From contig OZ345353.1 in NCBI GenBank assembly GCA_977006965.1, forward strand, positions 868,001 to 932,000: DNA of 64,000 bases, written 5' to 3'. The first letter of the stretch is position 1. Every line of letters starts with the position of its first letter. Below the pieces are notes generated by a model. That model worked only from the letters and a program-made list of their open reading frames with translations, was not told the DNA's origin and made no database searches. Both the position numbers and the translations under genes were made by a program. The DNA is from Phymatolithon calcareum (Eukaryota > Rhodophyta > Florideophyceae > Hapalidiales). This document shows positions 1 to 10,437 of this stretch, piece by piece.

Positions 1-530
1 TGATCAAGCTTAAATTATCAACGGGTTTTGATCATCCAGCGCTTCGATGTGTCCTCGTATTCTTAGCACGAATTCGTGATACATAATCGCAGTATTCTGC
101 ACACGGCTCATTTAGAAGTTTTCCAGTGAAAGCATGCGGGCGAGAAAGGGCGCGGCATGAGCACCACTCAAGGCTTGTGTATCGTCTTAGCTTGGCGCCG
201 GACAAGGGGCACTTATGCAATATATTTTCCAGACATGTACAAGTATACAATTCCAGCGGATCTAGAATATTGCAATATATGCTCCTGAACCAACTACAAT
301 TCTTTGAAATGCTTACATGCAATGTGCAGATTAAGCACGGTGAAGACAGAGAGGCCTCGAGGGAGAGGCAGGGATCGGAACAATGCCATTGCAAGCGATT
401 GGACAAAAAGATACAATACCCAATGCGGAGGGCGTCTCACACGGCGATGCAATGCGAATTCCAATACTGGTAGTCGTAGAAATCCTAATTGCAATGATCT
501 CGGGCGATGAATATCGTTTAATGGTCTCAA
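1..530. other. No gene recognised
   Basis: Short overlapping open frames on both strands, none with a recognisable domain or a coding-like amino-acid composition. I see no repeat structure here apart from the array that starts at 531. Confidence 0.4.
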
Positions 531-900
531 GGTACAACACGAAAGGGTTTGCTTTGTAGCTGGTGTAATCGCATAAGCACCATACTAGGAGGGTGCAAAC
601 GCGCTTAGAACATAATGTATTATGCTGCGAGGTTGCAAAGGAGAAGCCAGCATGGTGCAACCTGAGGGGTTTCCCTTGCATCTGATGTAATCGCATAAGT
701 ACCGCACTAGGGTATAAGCGCGCATAGAACATGAAGCGTTATGCTGCCAGGTTGCAAATAAGCAGCCAGCAAGGTACAATCTGATAAGGGTTTGCCTTAA
801 ATATGCTGTTATCACGTGGTGTCGACAGTGACGTTGTAAGGAAATAACCAGCACGGTATAATCAATGAAAGTATGCCTTACATGTACTGTTGCCGGGATT
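531..900 (+). repeat. Degenerate ~120-bp tandem repeat
   Basis: Units begin at about 531, 653, 773 and 855, each with a GGTRYAAYC-like start. Shared internal blocks include GTAATCGCATAAG, AGAACAT and the end GTTGCAAA...GCCAGCA. The first two units are 122 and 120 bp and clearly homologous. The third is shortened to about 82 bp and the fourth is a fragment. Small frames crossing the array are probably by-products of the repeat and are not called as genes. Confidence 0.75.
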
Positions 901-1278
901 TCGACGATTCGTGGTCAGCTGGCGCACGACTGGTACGTAGTTAGGGTACCTAAATTAATGTAGCCACTTCAGCAATCGGTATTGAAATCACCAAAGATGG
1001 CGGAATGCAACTTACAATGCTGCAGAATGACCCAGTCTTCGATTTCTATTGAGGATTGCAATTCATTGCAATGTCAATCCATTTTGACCGACCCCTGGGG
1101 AGAGGACATGTCATCGCATTCTACTTTTCAATTGCTCGATTTTTTCAAGCGTGATGCAACCTCTCAGTCCTTTTACCTTATGCGTTAGAGCTTCTTTGAC
1201 TTGGGCAAATTTATCTTCAGCCTGGTTCGAGGAACATTTTTACTTAGGCCTTTTGCGCTATGGCGGTCGGAAGACAAT
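901..1278. other. No gene recognised
   Basis: No supported coding region or repeat family seen between the tandem array and the dispersed repeat that begins near 1279. Confidence 0.4.
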
Positions 1279-1849
1279 GAAGGGCAGTAAAAATCCAGCT
1301 GGCGCCGCTTGCAGATCAAGTGAATGAAGCAGAAACAATGAATTAACCACAGACATCGACTAACACTCTACTTGCGATTAGTCTAGTGCTATTTTATGGC
1401 TACCTTTTTGCGGGGCGTGCAGTCGCTCTCTTCAGTCCTTATTTCAGCCGCGATTTTAATCGCACTCGACAGATCAAAAGACCACGCACCCGATCACGCT
1501 CTAGGCGAGACGTCTATTCTTATGTCTAAGAAATCCGTCTTAAAGCATGAAGAAACAAGACTGCAAAGCGCCGTCGACGCCATCCAAGGGACCTGCCCCA
1601 AGGACACGTATTACAAATGCAGGCAACGCGATTTAGCACTATGATAAGCCTCTGAGGTGCTAAATAGACTATGAGAGCTTGAAGTACACTCATATGAGTC
1701 ATATCCATCAATCCATCCATATTAATCGTATTCGATGAAATAAAGAGCATCGCCTAAGACACACGAAACCTTGGAAGCATGTCAACCAAGAAGAGAAAGA
1801 CAGAAGCCACGGGACAGATAGAGCGCGTCGCTGGGCAGCGGGAGGTCGT
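1279..1849 (+). repeat. Dispersed repeat R, copy 1 (mate at 26210)
   Basis: About 550 bp align by eye with 26210-26741. Shared anchors are GAAGGGCAGTAAAAATCCAG, ACTCTACTTGCGATTAGTCTAG, CGCCTAAGACACAC and CCTTGGAAGCATGTCAACCA, with many substitutions between them (roughly 75-80% identity, estimated). The pair ends in a short frame starting ATGTCAACCAAGAAGAG at 1779. Identity is unknown. It could be the 5' part of a retroelement whose remainder differs between the copies. LINE-A inserted about 110 bp downstream. Confidence 0.65.
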
Positions 1850-1920
1850 GACCAGTCTCGTGAAAAACCTCGGTAAGGTGACGAGGACCAAGACTGACAA
1901 GCACGGCAGAACTCTCGAGA

Positions 1921-1954
1921 AGGAATACACCAAATGTGTTAGGTGTATTCCTTC
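1921..1954. repeat. Perfect 12-bp inverted repeat
   Basis: AAGGAATACACC at 1921-1932 and its reverse complement at 1943-1954 are separated by 10 nt. The right arm overlaps the 5' target duplication of LINE-A (1950-1962), so LINE-A integrated at the edge of a potential hairpin or cruciform. Confidence 0.7.
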
Positions 1955-1962
1955 GCGAGAGG

Positions 1963-4064
1963 CGCAAAGGATTCCCCTTCAAAATTAACGTTAAGTTTCG
2001 TCATGCGACGGATCACGCCCAACTACTCGTGACCATGGTGGCGGGAATAAACGTCGCCGTGGCGTACCTATCCCCGAATACCTCGAGACAAGAGACTATG
2101 GAGTACCTGGACCTCGTCCAAACACACTGCAGAGGAAAGTCGGTGCTCATGGGAGACCTCAATGCCCGTCACCAACACTGGGACACGAAATCCAAGATGA
2201 GAGGACGACACCTTGTACAATGGGCTGCAAACTCGAATTGGCGCATCCACACAGCACAAGGTGCTACGTACAGATCAACGAGAGGAAACAGCAACATCGA
2301 CTTGTTTGCCACCAAATCGCTGGACACGACAAGGGTGAAATCCCCCAACGGGATTTGGGATGGAATACGCAATGGACACCTCCCTGTCGCTATGGACGTG
2401 GACCATAGGAAACCGGCCCCAGATAAGGTGGAATCGTTCATCTCAGCGACAGTGAGAAAGAGCGAGGAGAGAGCAGAAAGCGCGGCCAAAGCGATGGAAA
2501 AATGGGGGCCCAGAATGTTAGGGGAACTACGATGCTGTCGCCACAAGAAGGGGTTGGACAAATGGTACGAGAAATTCCAGCGGCTCGTAACCAAACCGTG
2601 GACAAACAAGCACCGCCGACCGCCACGCTTTAAACCATTCTGGACACGAAATCTGGACCGAATGGCAAAAGAGAGAACCCGCCTGTACCGGAAAGCCAAG
2701 AAAACAATGAGAACGGAGGACTGGAAAACATACAAGAAGTTCCGAAACGAAATGCGCGCCGCAATACGAAAGGCGAAAACCGGGCAGTATACCAAATACA
2801 TCGATGATATTGAAGACCAGTCGCCCCGGAAAGCCATGGAGACGCTGAGCAAAATCTTAAGATGTAAGCGAAAACGAAGAGGGATCAATCGAGCGCTGGG
2901 AGCTCCCGTGCGCCCCCACATGTTCACAGCCCATATTGCCAACGTATGCAAAACAGAGAAAGCCTGGAACCCTACCCTAAGTCATTTCGCAGTGTCAGAG
3001 ACACTTCGGGAAGGGATCAAAAGTGCAGTCCGGCGAGCACCACGAGGAAAAGCACTTGGGCCTGACAGGATCGGAGTTGAAATGCTCCAAAGAGAAGACA
3101 GAAGAAGATGAAAGAAGGCAGCGAGATGACTAGCTACCGTGAGCGTCCTAAATGGTTTCCAACCCGGGGCATCCCTTTGAAGGACGGCGACTGAAGATTG
3201 GCTATGTAGCGATATAGATGTTAAGCTTCCCCAAGGTCTGCACATTGTGCAGCTTGGGCAGCTGTTGTGACATCAAGTACCACTCGTATCTGTTAAGTCT
3301 ACTGGAGCCGTAAGGATGTGGAGTTGTTTACCAGCTCTGATAAATCCCGCAATAAAAGAAAGAAAAGAAAGAAAGAAAGAAATGCTCCAAGCAAATCCGG
3401 AAATGAGCGGGAAACTGATTTTGTCCCTATGGGAAATGTGCGGCAAGCTGAAATGCATCCCGACGGCTTGGCGAAGAGCAACGCTGATTCCGATTTACAA
3501 GAAAGGAGTGACACACGAAGCTGGGAACTACAGACCGATATCGCTCCTAAGCCAAGTGCGGAACAGAGGCTTATACGAGGGAAGGACGAAATCGAGAAGG
3601 AAGAAAATTACGCTGGAAAAGAAGGGGACATACAGCAAGCAGAGATGGATATCCGCTATCTGCAGGAGCATGAGCTCCTAAGAGGCAGTACCGAGCGAGC
3701 CGTACGAGGGCTGGTGACCCACAAACACGAGAGCCACCGCCGACGACAGGAATGGATTGAAAAGGAAGAAGAAAAAGAGAGAAAAATTACCGTGGACACT
3801 AAGGAGAAAGTAAGCCCTGTACTCCAAATTCGATCCAGGAAACACCGACTCCTAGCAGTTAAGTGGTTCTTCGGCCGCTTCCCACCACGAAGAGCAGAGT
3901 CGTACGTTGAACATTTCAACGAGGTCGCAGAAGAGAATCTGAAAACTCTACAACGAAATTTGACAAGTCCAAGAGCAGAAGAATCTTGGGAAAAAGGGAC
4001 GAAAACGGCGATTGACAAACTTTTAGCACTGGAAATCCATATGTTAGAAGAAATGATAGTGTAA
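1963..4064 (+). pseudogene. LINE-A ORF2: EEP endonuclease plus gutted reverse transcriptase
   Basis: The first half encodes the C-terminal two thirds of an apurinic-type (EEP) endonuclease. Visible motifs are AVAYLSP, GDLNARHQHWD, SNIDLF and GHLPVAMD, followed by the linker to RT (GKALGPDRIGVEML). After the X insertion the same frame resumes with RT segments IPTAWRRATLIPIYKKG and YRPISLLSQVR. It then jumps near 3555 to the C-terminal tail (HRLLAVKWFFGRFPP, then a stop at 4064). Palm motifs A, B and C are therefore missing: the copy carries an internal deletion and cannot make an active RT. The apparent ATG at 1936 lies in the target DNA, not in the element. The EEP/RT order is that of Jockey/I/CR1-type LINEs; the exact clade was not determined. 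Confidence 0.85.
3091..3378 (+). mobile_element. X retroelement copy 1, inserted in LINE-A
   Basis: A 288-bp insertion interrupts LINE-A ORF2, flanked by the 12-bp duplication GAAATGCTCCAA (3079-3090 and 3379-3390). Its 3' end is A-rich, with AATAAAAGAAAG and (GAAA) repeats. About 265 bp match the 3' part of the X insertion at 28149-28921 with no difference seen by eye. A diverged copy lies at 21023-21543. Target duplication, A-rich tail and variable 5' ends fit LINE-mediated retrotransposition. Insertion plus duplication totals 300 bp, so the host frame is preserved across it. Confidence 0.88.
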
Positions 4065-4184
4065 TGTGATCTGATTGGGTAATGAGATGGCAGTATCAAC
4101 GGGAAGCTGCTCTGGTGTTGGTGAATACCGGCGTTGAGGGCTTCTAAAATAAAAATCTACAATTTCCCCCCTCCTTCGCGAGAG

Positions 4185-4429
4185 TTTTGCTGTGTCAAAT
4201 GGGAGTGTCTGAGGCAAGCGTGCTCGTAGAATTCCAACTTAGATCCCGCTTCACCAATCCCTATCGCCACTTTGAGAGAAACGTAACGGTGTCGCACGGT
4301 AGTGTTCTCAAGAGTGCATTAGGGGTTGGCGAAGACGCGTCATATAGGTTGTCTGTTCTTTGTTATTGCCGCTTGAACTGCTCGTTTAACTCCGCGTCTT
4401 TCAAAAATGATTTTTCGGTTGTAGCTACC
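4185..4429. other. Target DNA of LINE-A, no gene recognised
   Basis: Sequence between the LINE-A 3' target duplication and the LINE-C 3' fragment. A 91-codon open frame (4187-4462) has no recognisable feature and runs into the LINE-C fragment. Confidence 0.35.
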
Positions 4430-4489
4430 TACTTTTACGGCGTAGTAGCGACAGGCAATTGATATGCATCTCCCTTCCAGTCTCATGAG

Positions 4490-6318
4490 TTTTTTTTCAA
4501 TTGAACTTTATTTAAAAGCCTCACAATCTTACGGATATGCGGGCAAGGCTTCCTCAGTTTCTACCTTTCACTGTGTAGACCGTTGAAACCTAACGTCTGC
4601 CATAGGCGGTGGGGAAAGTTTGGAACCTAGATCGTCCTACCTACTATGTGCTGTTCTTGTGGGTTCGCTATTGGTGTTCCCGCTATTAAGCTTCGCGTCC
4701 TAAGGGACATCTGCGTAACTTCTCGTTCTTGATTCAGAGCAGTCCTTCTTCGTTTTCCATGCACTCGATGATGGTCTTGCTGAATAGCAAGAGCTCGTTA
4801 AGTGCTTTCTCGGAGTCCAGTCTTTTGTCTCCTTTCAGTTCATATCCTGACAGATTGTTTTCCAGCGTTTCCATATGCTGTCGAGCTCGGTTTCCAAATT
4901 TTTCCACCATGCTTGTTGTCGACATCTGAGGAAATCTTCCGCAGATGTACTGAAGCGCTAAATGCCTGTGCTTCACCTTCGGGAGTTTGAGGATTGCTGG
5001 TAGTTCTCTCGTCTTGTCATACGGGATTCTCCTCTTCCTCTTCAATTCGAGACGATCTCCTTCCATTGTAAAGAATTTTGATCTAAGCATTTCGGCAGAC
5101 TGTTTTGCTTGAATGTGCTTGGTTACTTCCACAAACGGTTCCCTGTTTTCCATAGCGAAAATGTCGTTCCTGGTAGACTGGAGCTCTTGGCTGTTTCTGC
5201 TCTCAAGCGGCTTTTGTAGGTACCTCTTTTCTTGTTCCTTTGTTCTCCTCAACATCTTGAAGGCAAGGATATCCCGTCTTTGGTTAGGTGCTTGGATTCG
5301 GCATAGAAGTCGGAGTCTATCTGACCTACCTCTAGAGAGAGGGCCAAACACTTGGGTGAAGAACGTTTGTTCAACTGCCTTGGCGGCCTTCGCAATGTCA
5401 TCTGTCCATGGAGTTAGATGCATTGCGTATTCCCAACGTGGCTGGATTAGTGCCTTGTACACATTGATGCACTTTTCGATGGTCAGCCCTTTCTTGAATA
5501 TTCCAAGTGTACGCAACTCATACACGGCGGACCTTGCCTTCCTCAGCCGTTGCATCATTTTCTTGTCTGATATTCCTTCGGGTCCCATCGAGACTCCGAG
5601 ATACGTGACCTCCGGGACGTGCGTCAGGACCATGTTCGCCAGTCTGAATGTCTCGCTTGCTGTTTCCACTGATTCTAGGATCTCGCTTTTTCCTTGTTTC
5701 GTATTCCATGTCATACCGCGCTCTTCGGCCCAACGAGTAGCTATGTCCAGCATGCCTTGCAAAGCAGCGGGTGATTTCGCTGACAGAAGAACGTCGTCTG
5801 CGAATAAGACAGCGGGAACTTCTGCCCATTTGCTCGGAACCTCGCTCATACGCTCGGCGAACTCATCCATAAAAATATTGTACAGATTCGGACTGAGGGG
5901 GACCCCTGTGGTACACCTCTGTCGACTATAAACCGCTTATTGTCGGTATCTCCAATTTTTGAAACCCACGACGGTGCCAGAAATGCCTCGGCTATGGCAC
6001 AGACCTCGGGAGGCAGTACTTGACTCATTCGGTTCGCTAAGTGTTTTCTCGGAACTGTGTCGTAGGCCGCTTTCAGGTCCAGGACTGCTACGCATCGCTG
6101 GCCTCCTTTCAGCAGCTCCGTGGCCCTTAGAATGGCCAACTCTGTACTTTTTCCCTTCTGGAAGCCAAGCTGGTACCAGTGGCTGTCGTATACCTTGCGC
6201 AGCTTGATATCTATGGCCGTCTCTATGATTTTCCTTGCTTGGCTAAGCAGGGATATTGGGCGGTATTTTCCTGGTTCCTCGTATGTCCCATTCTTGTGTA
6301 TCGGAACGAGGAGTGCTG
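4490..6318 (-). mobile_element. LINE-B: 5'-truncated non-LTR retrotransposon
   Basis: It is flanked by the 12-bp duplication CAGTCTCATGAG (4478-4489 and 6319-6330). On the minus strand it begins in the middle of the RT domain, runs through the C-terminal region, and ends with a ~240-bp 3' UTR and a run of eight A (T on the plus strand at 4490-4497). The 3' UTR end (GAGGAAGCCTTGCCCG, TTTTAAATAAA) defines the family. Further copies end at 41040, 54237 and 62836. Confidence 0.9.
4734..6318 (-). pseudogene. LINE-B reverse transcriptase (5'-truncated, frameshifted)
   Basis: The upstream frame (down to 5846) has RT motifs LLVPIHKNG, YRPISLLSQARKIIE, LGFQKGKSTELAIL, motif A LDLKAAYDTVPR and motif B DRGVPQGSP. 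The downstream frame (5870-4734) has motif C AVLFADDVLLSAK, then ALIQPRWEYAMHLTPW and a C-terminal tail (YICGRFPQMSTTSM) ending at 4734. One frameshift between motifs B and C, near 5870, separates the two. The endonuclease and the start of RT were lost by 5' truncation. The first residues of the upper open frame, before AALLVPI, come from LINE-C target DNA and are not part of the protein. The C-terminal block is closely related to that of LINE-C. Confidence 0.88.
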
Positions 6319-6367
6319 CAGTCTCATGAGTGTTCTGAGGACGTTTAATAAATTCCAAATTCAAAAA

Positions 6368-7959
6368 ACTCAAAATTTTAGAGTTTATTTATTCAAGACC
6401 GCATTACGGTAAGCGATATGTGTGCCGACGTAACCAGATACCGGAAAGCGATTTCTGCTCCATACGCCTTGGCATGATGCATGAGGTCTACACGTGAAGC
6501 TAGTACGACTCATAAAGGCGGACGTCCTTGTGCGGAGAGCGGTGAAAGGAAAGTGATTTTACCGGCCAATGCTTTACTTTATAGTATTTGAGCTCGTTTT
6601 GTAGGACGGAATCCGATAAGTGTAAACGATTCTATGGAATAAAATGGAGTTCATCTTCGAAGAGGCCCCTTGGAATGCTCTTGAGCACAGTCCTTCCAAT
6701 ATTTTTTGCTTCAATGAGAGCATTTCTCTGAGTAAAATCCTCCTGCGAATCCGCCAAAAAGGGATCCTCCCTCCCGAATTGAGTACGGGAAGAGAAATTC
6801 AAAATAAGGAGATTTTGGGAGAGTAGAGTGTGACCGCCACGGAAGAGTGAGGTGCTGCCCTGTTGCTGAAATTGATGTGATGGGAGCGTTTAAAATAAAA
6901 CTACACATATCCCGCGCGAATTGAGTTTTAAAAAGTGAAATGGAATTATTAGAGGGCACTGTTCTCGGAAGGCATGAAACCTTCCCGCCCAGTGCCTGAC
7001 ACAGCTCCTATTAGTATACAACTTTTTTCTTTTCTGCAATCACTATTGCAGTATAGCGAGACAGCGAAATGATGTCGAGAAAACTCTACCAAACGCGGTA
7101 GATTCGGTCGGACACCTCAGGACGACAAGTCTCGGTGCCTCGCTCCCAGAACCGGTGCGTGGCGGCATAGTGCTAGTAAGGGCCGTATGCGTGAATTGCT
7201 TATTGAGCGGGTGGCGCCTCCCAGGCGTACTAGGTTACGGGGGAGACGTTGTGTGAAGTAGGATGGGCGTTCTTGTACTTGATTCCGACTTGTCGAATTT
7301 AATAATATGGGAAATTATTCTAGCTAATATAAGATCCATCTATAGCGGAGAGCACGAAACTAATTTGGCTTAGACTGTCGTCTGTTGCAGACAGTGCATC
7401 GCACACTAACCGAGATGTTTAGGTTCGCAACGCATGGGTGCCGTTTAGGTGCTAGCAATGTAGCGCAAGCTTTGCAGGTAGTCTTGCGAGCTGCGCTCAG
7501 TGTTCTGCACAGCGAGCTCTTGTTTCGGTTACGTCTGCTATAGACTATTGTCGGTACGCAACCGACAATAATGTTTTTCTTCTCGTCTCGAACGTCAATC
7601 ACGGATGATCGTTGTTTAACCGTTGAGTGGCTTGATCATCAAGAGGGTGTGCCAGGCTGAGTATATATAACCGATAGATGAACGGTTCATATGTCGAGGG
7701 AAGACTGTCTGCCTGTCTGACGATTGATGAGAGATGATAGGCATTTCTCGCAGGATTGAATCTGCGACAAATGAAGTCCTGTAAAGAAGATCAGAAAATA
7801 GAAACAAGTCCATAAGATAAATTTCTCCTGACTGTATAGAATAAAATAGACGAAATTACTAAAATGACCACGAGGCACATGTGGTATGATGCTATTGATC
7901 ATATCTGTCAGCACTCCGCCCACGGTCCAGTTTCGAGGTCCGTTCACACCTTATGCCAA
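6368..7959. other. Degenerate sequence, possible old LINE-A 3' end
   Basis: No supported gene. Near 6825-6910 the plus strand resembles the LINE-A 3' UTR (a GTGCTGCC..GTTG block, then TTTAAAATAAAACTACA and CCC) at perhaps 70-75% identity. This suggests an old copy whose limits cannot be set. The 60-88-codon frames in this stretch lack recognisable motifs. Confidence 0.35.
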
Positions 7960-8925
7960 TTTAAGGCTATATTAGGCGTAGAGAAGACCTTGCATCCATG
8001 GTCATTCAGTTCGAAGAATCAAGCAGCCGCCCGGTGTTTACTCTGCCTGCAGCTCTCCACTAAGGAGAGCTGCAGGGGGAGTAGACGCCAAGAAACGCTC
8101 TCAAGCGAATCACTCAAAATCGGAAGGTAGAACTGTGCACGACACTTGCACTCAACGGTGACACACTTGGAGGATTAAGGACCGTCGCTGGGGATGGCTA
8201 GGATATGTTTTACGCATGGATGAGAAGAGGCTCGTCCGCAAGATAATGCTACAATACGCACCCAAAGCACACTTCTCCCTACTTGGCGATATTCCAAACC
8301 AAGATATCGAATCGGCTATGAAAAATGCTGCCGACCTCAGAAAGTGGAATCAAATGAAGCCTTCTAGACGTTCTATCCTCTTAGGGGAATAAAGCAATCA
8401 TCATCATCGTCAGGTGTCGAAACGGCAAATTGCCCAAAAATATTCATTTCCTCTTGGTTTTCCCAGCTTTTACGAAATTCGTTGCTTTAGTTCATTAAAG
8501 AAACTCATGGTCCCTCTGCCCTCTCTTTTCTTGAAGACTGCAAACTTCCCTCCGTTTTATCGACGATGGCAAATCCAACACAAATTTCTTTCGGCACTGT
8601 CTTCGCGTCTAAGACTTTTCTTAAGACAGCCTTGTAGACCCATGCTACACTAAATGGATAAATGGATATAGCTTCGTAATTTTTCGCAGCACCAGATCCC
8701 GCTTCACAGCCACTGTATTTGTCACTCAAACATGGGCTTATTCAACCACGTTTGACATGAAAAGACGGTCGCGTAAGGAAATTGTCTAGCCCCAATGACA
8801 TTCTTAGATTTCATTTCACCAACAAGAGACCCGACAAAACTCAGCTGCCCCACTTGCCGGATGCTGACAGAACAGAGCAATGCCATAACACTACGTGTTC
8901 GTCGTGGTCATTTTATTGATTCATT
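7960..8925 (+). mobile_element. LINE-E remnant, copy 1
   Basis: 8162-8391 translates to a typical LINE C-terminal region: RRWGWLGYVLRMDEKRLVRK, then SLLGDIPNQDIESAM and a stop at about 8391. It is followed by a short (ATC)n run (8396-8409). The same protein block and flanks recur at 30480-31350. A downstream stretch (8690-8900) also matches 31120-31345. RRWxWLGxVLRM followed by trinucleotide repeats is familiar from RTE-like LINEs, but clade assignment is tentative. The outer limits are approximate. Confidence 0.6.
8047..8075. repeat. 12-bp perfect inverted repeat inside LINE-E
   Basis: CTGCAGCTCTCC (8047-8058) and its reverse complement (8064-8075) flank the 5-nt spacer ACTAA. The related copy near 30655 has only a partial version of the left arm, so the palindrome is specific to this copy. 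Confidence 0.6.
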
Positions 8926-10437
8926 CATTTTGCGTATTCCCCTTGTGGGACTAGCAGCACTTTGAGGGCCTAAGCTTCTTCCACTCTAATCTATTTGCTG
9001 CGAATTTGACTGCTGCTTGCACGTCGAGGTCCGGGACGTTGCGAAGGATTGACCCATGTCGCAAGGCGAAGCTTAGTAGAGAAACTTATAGCTTCCCTGG
9101 AGCGTTCTCTGCCTCTTGCGTTTCCCTTTCGGGAAGCATCCCCTCGAAGCAACCGAAGAGTGCTCAGTTTAGTAAATATGGCAAACTACGTGGTCATTTT
9201 AGTAATTTCCCCAAAAAGCAAAATCGGAGTGGGATTGTGTGGGATGCAAGTGGAAGCGAGGATGACCGATAAGAGCAACCCAGGCCAGATATGGTCCATT
9301 TTTACATTATGCTCGTTTAGGCTCCACTTCAAAGCGAATAGGGAATAATAGCTTTGAAAAGCAGGCAGCGCCTGTTGTAAATTAGGATACTGTGCATAAA
9401 AGTGTAATCTGGCTACGTGCGAGGAGGAAAACGACGCTCTCCACGGGGCGAGGTCGACAAGTCGAATCCGGCGGGACAGGCGTTCTTGAAGGCACACTCA
9501 CGGCGGACGTTGGCGGTGGCGACCCAGCAGGACTCGTTGGGTTGGCGGACATCAACGTTCCAGAACATGGCGCTCGAGAGAGGACATATGATACTTTGAA
9601 AGCTTTTTTCGGATGTACGGTGTTCATCATGATGCAGTAGTGTCTCTGTGACAGGAGCCCCAAAATTGAGGGAAACTGTTTCATAATAACAGCGCCTTTG
9701 ATTGTGCAGGTCGATCGCCGTCACGTAGACACTTGTGTAGATTGCACTATTCGGAGCCTTTATTAATAGTCGGCTACAGTATGATACATTGCCCCACTGG
9801 ATTCTCTGCAGGTGGGCGAAAATTTCAAAATTCTATTGTTCGTTTGAACCGAATTGCTGTCCACAGCAATTTGGTTGGAAACTGACCTCGGCACTGGGGT
9901 TAAAATCTTAATGACGGGGTTTTGTCAGATTTTTGCGTTGGCTCAACTGGTGGAGATGCTCTTACTGTAAAACTGCAGTTTTATTTAAAGAAAGAAACTT
10001 GTTCGTTAAAGAGCACCCCAGATTATGGAAGGCAATTCCCCTGCTTGAACTGAGTCGACACTGGATGCAAAGGCGTTGACAGTAGAGCACAATAAAGACA
10101 GGTTCACGCGAAGTGCAGCACTTTTTTCAAGAATAAAGTCCTGGCTCCCTAGTGGTGTGTGTCACGTCGTAGCGTTACACCTGGAGCTACCCCACCCTAT
10201 CACATAGTATAGTACTGTACTTCACTGCACTTACGCGCGAAATGCAAGATACCAGTCGCCGACGTTTTTCTTCATCACTACCAGCGGACGAACTGCAGCC
10301 TACCTATTCGCCGATGTTTTCTTCCGCACGAACTCCGCGCAACCAAGTCGCCGAGTTCTTTTTCCTAAGAAGTTAACTTCTTTCGCACAAAATCCGACAG
10401 AGAGGTCACAGAGATATCCCTCCGCTCTTTCCTGCCT
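8926..10437. other. No gene recognised; likely upstream region of the NB-ARC gene at its end
   Basis: Several overlapping 60-103-codon frames at 9006-9724 look like shadows of each other and none has a recognisable domain. The last ~200 bp before 10438 contains CT-rich stretches and the repeated phrase CGCCGA..TTTTTCTTC and is the presumed promoter/leader of the NB-ARC gene. Confidence 0.35.

Larger units (their letters stand above)
1963..4171 (+). mobile_element. LINE-A: 5'-truncated non-LTR retrotransposon with poly-C tail
   Basis: The boundaries are fixed by a 13-bp direct repeat, TCCTTCGCGAGAG, at 1950-1962 and 4172-4184. The copy starts inside the EEP endonuclease domain and ends after TAAAATAAAAATCTACAATTT with a run of six C (4166-4171). 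It is split by an X insertion (3091-3378). A second, much shorter copy at 21095-21327 is identical by eye over about 220 bp. It also has a C tail directly before its target duplication, so poly-C is the genuine 3' end of the family. Confidence 0.9.
4430..6367 (+). mobile_element. LINE-C 3'-end fragment, interrupted by LINE-B
   Basis: 4430-4489 and 6319-6367 together reproduce the 3' UTR and tail of the full-length LINE-C (15272-20192, opposite strand). Shared blocks are GCATCTCCCTT, CAGTCTCATGAGTGTT, TTTAATAAATTCCAAATTC and a short A tail. LINE-B inserted within it and duplicated CAGTCTCATGAG. The upstream limit is uncertain because only the UTR is recognisable. Confidence 0.7.

Noticed and set aside
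331-732. 133-codon minus frame across the tandem array
   Set aside because: It follows the repeat units and has no domain; open by chance in the repeat.
1936-1962. Start of the long plus frame as a gene start
   Set aside because: These codons lie in the target duplication and hairpin, outside LINE-A.
5113-5931. 272-codon plus frame
   Set aside because: Antisense to the LINE-B RT; composition rich in S/L/F typical of a shadow.
9392-9724. Four overlapping ~100-codon frames on both strands
   Set aside because: Mutual shadows in a GC-richer patch; none has a recognisable motif.
9945-9985. Box A-like TGGCTCAACTGG suggesting a tRNA gene
   Set aside because: No box B or cloverleaf partner follows.
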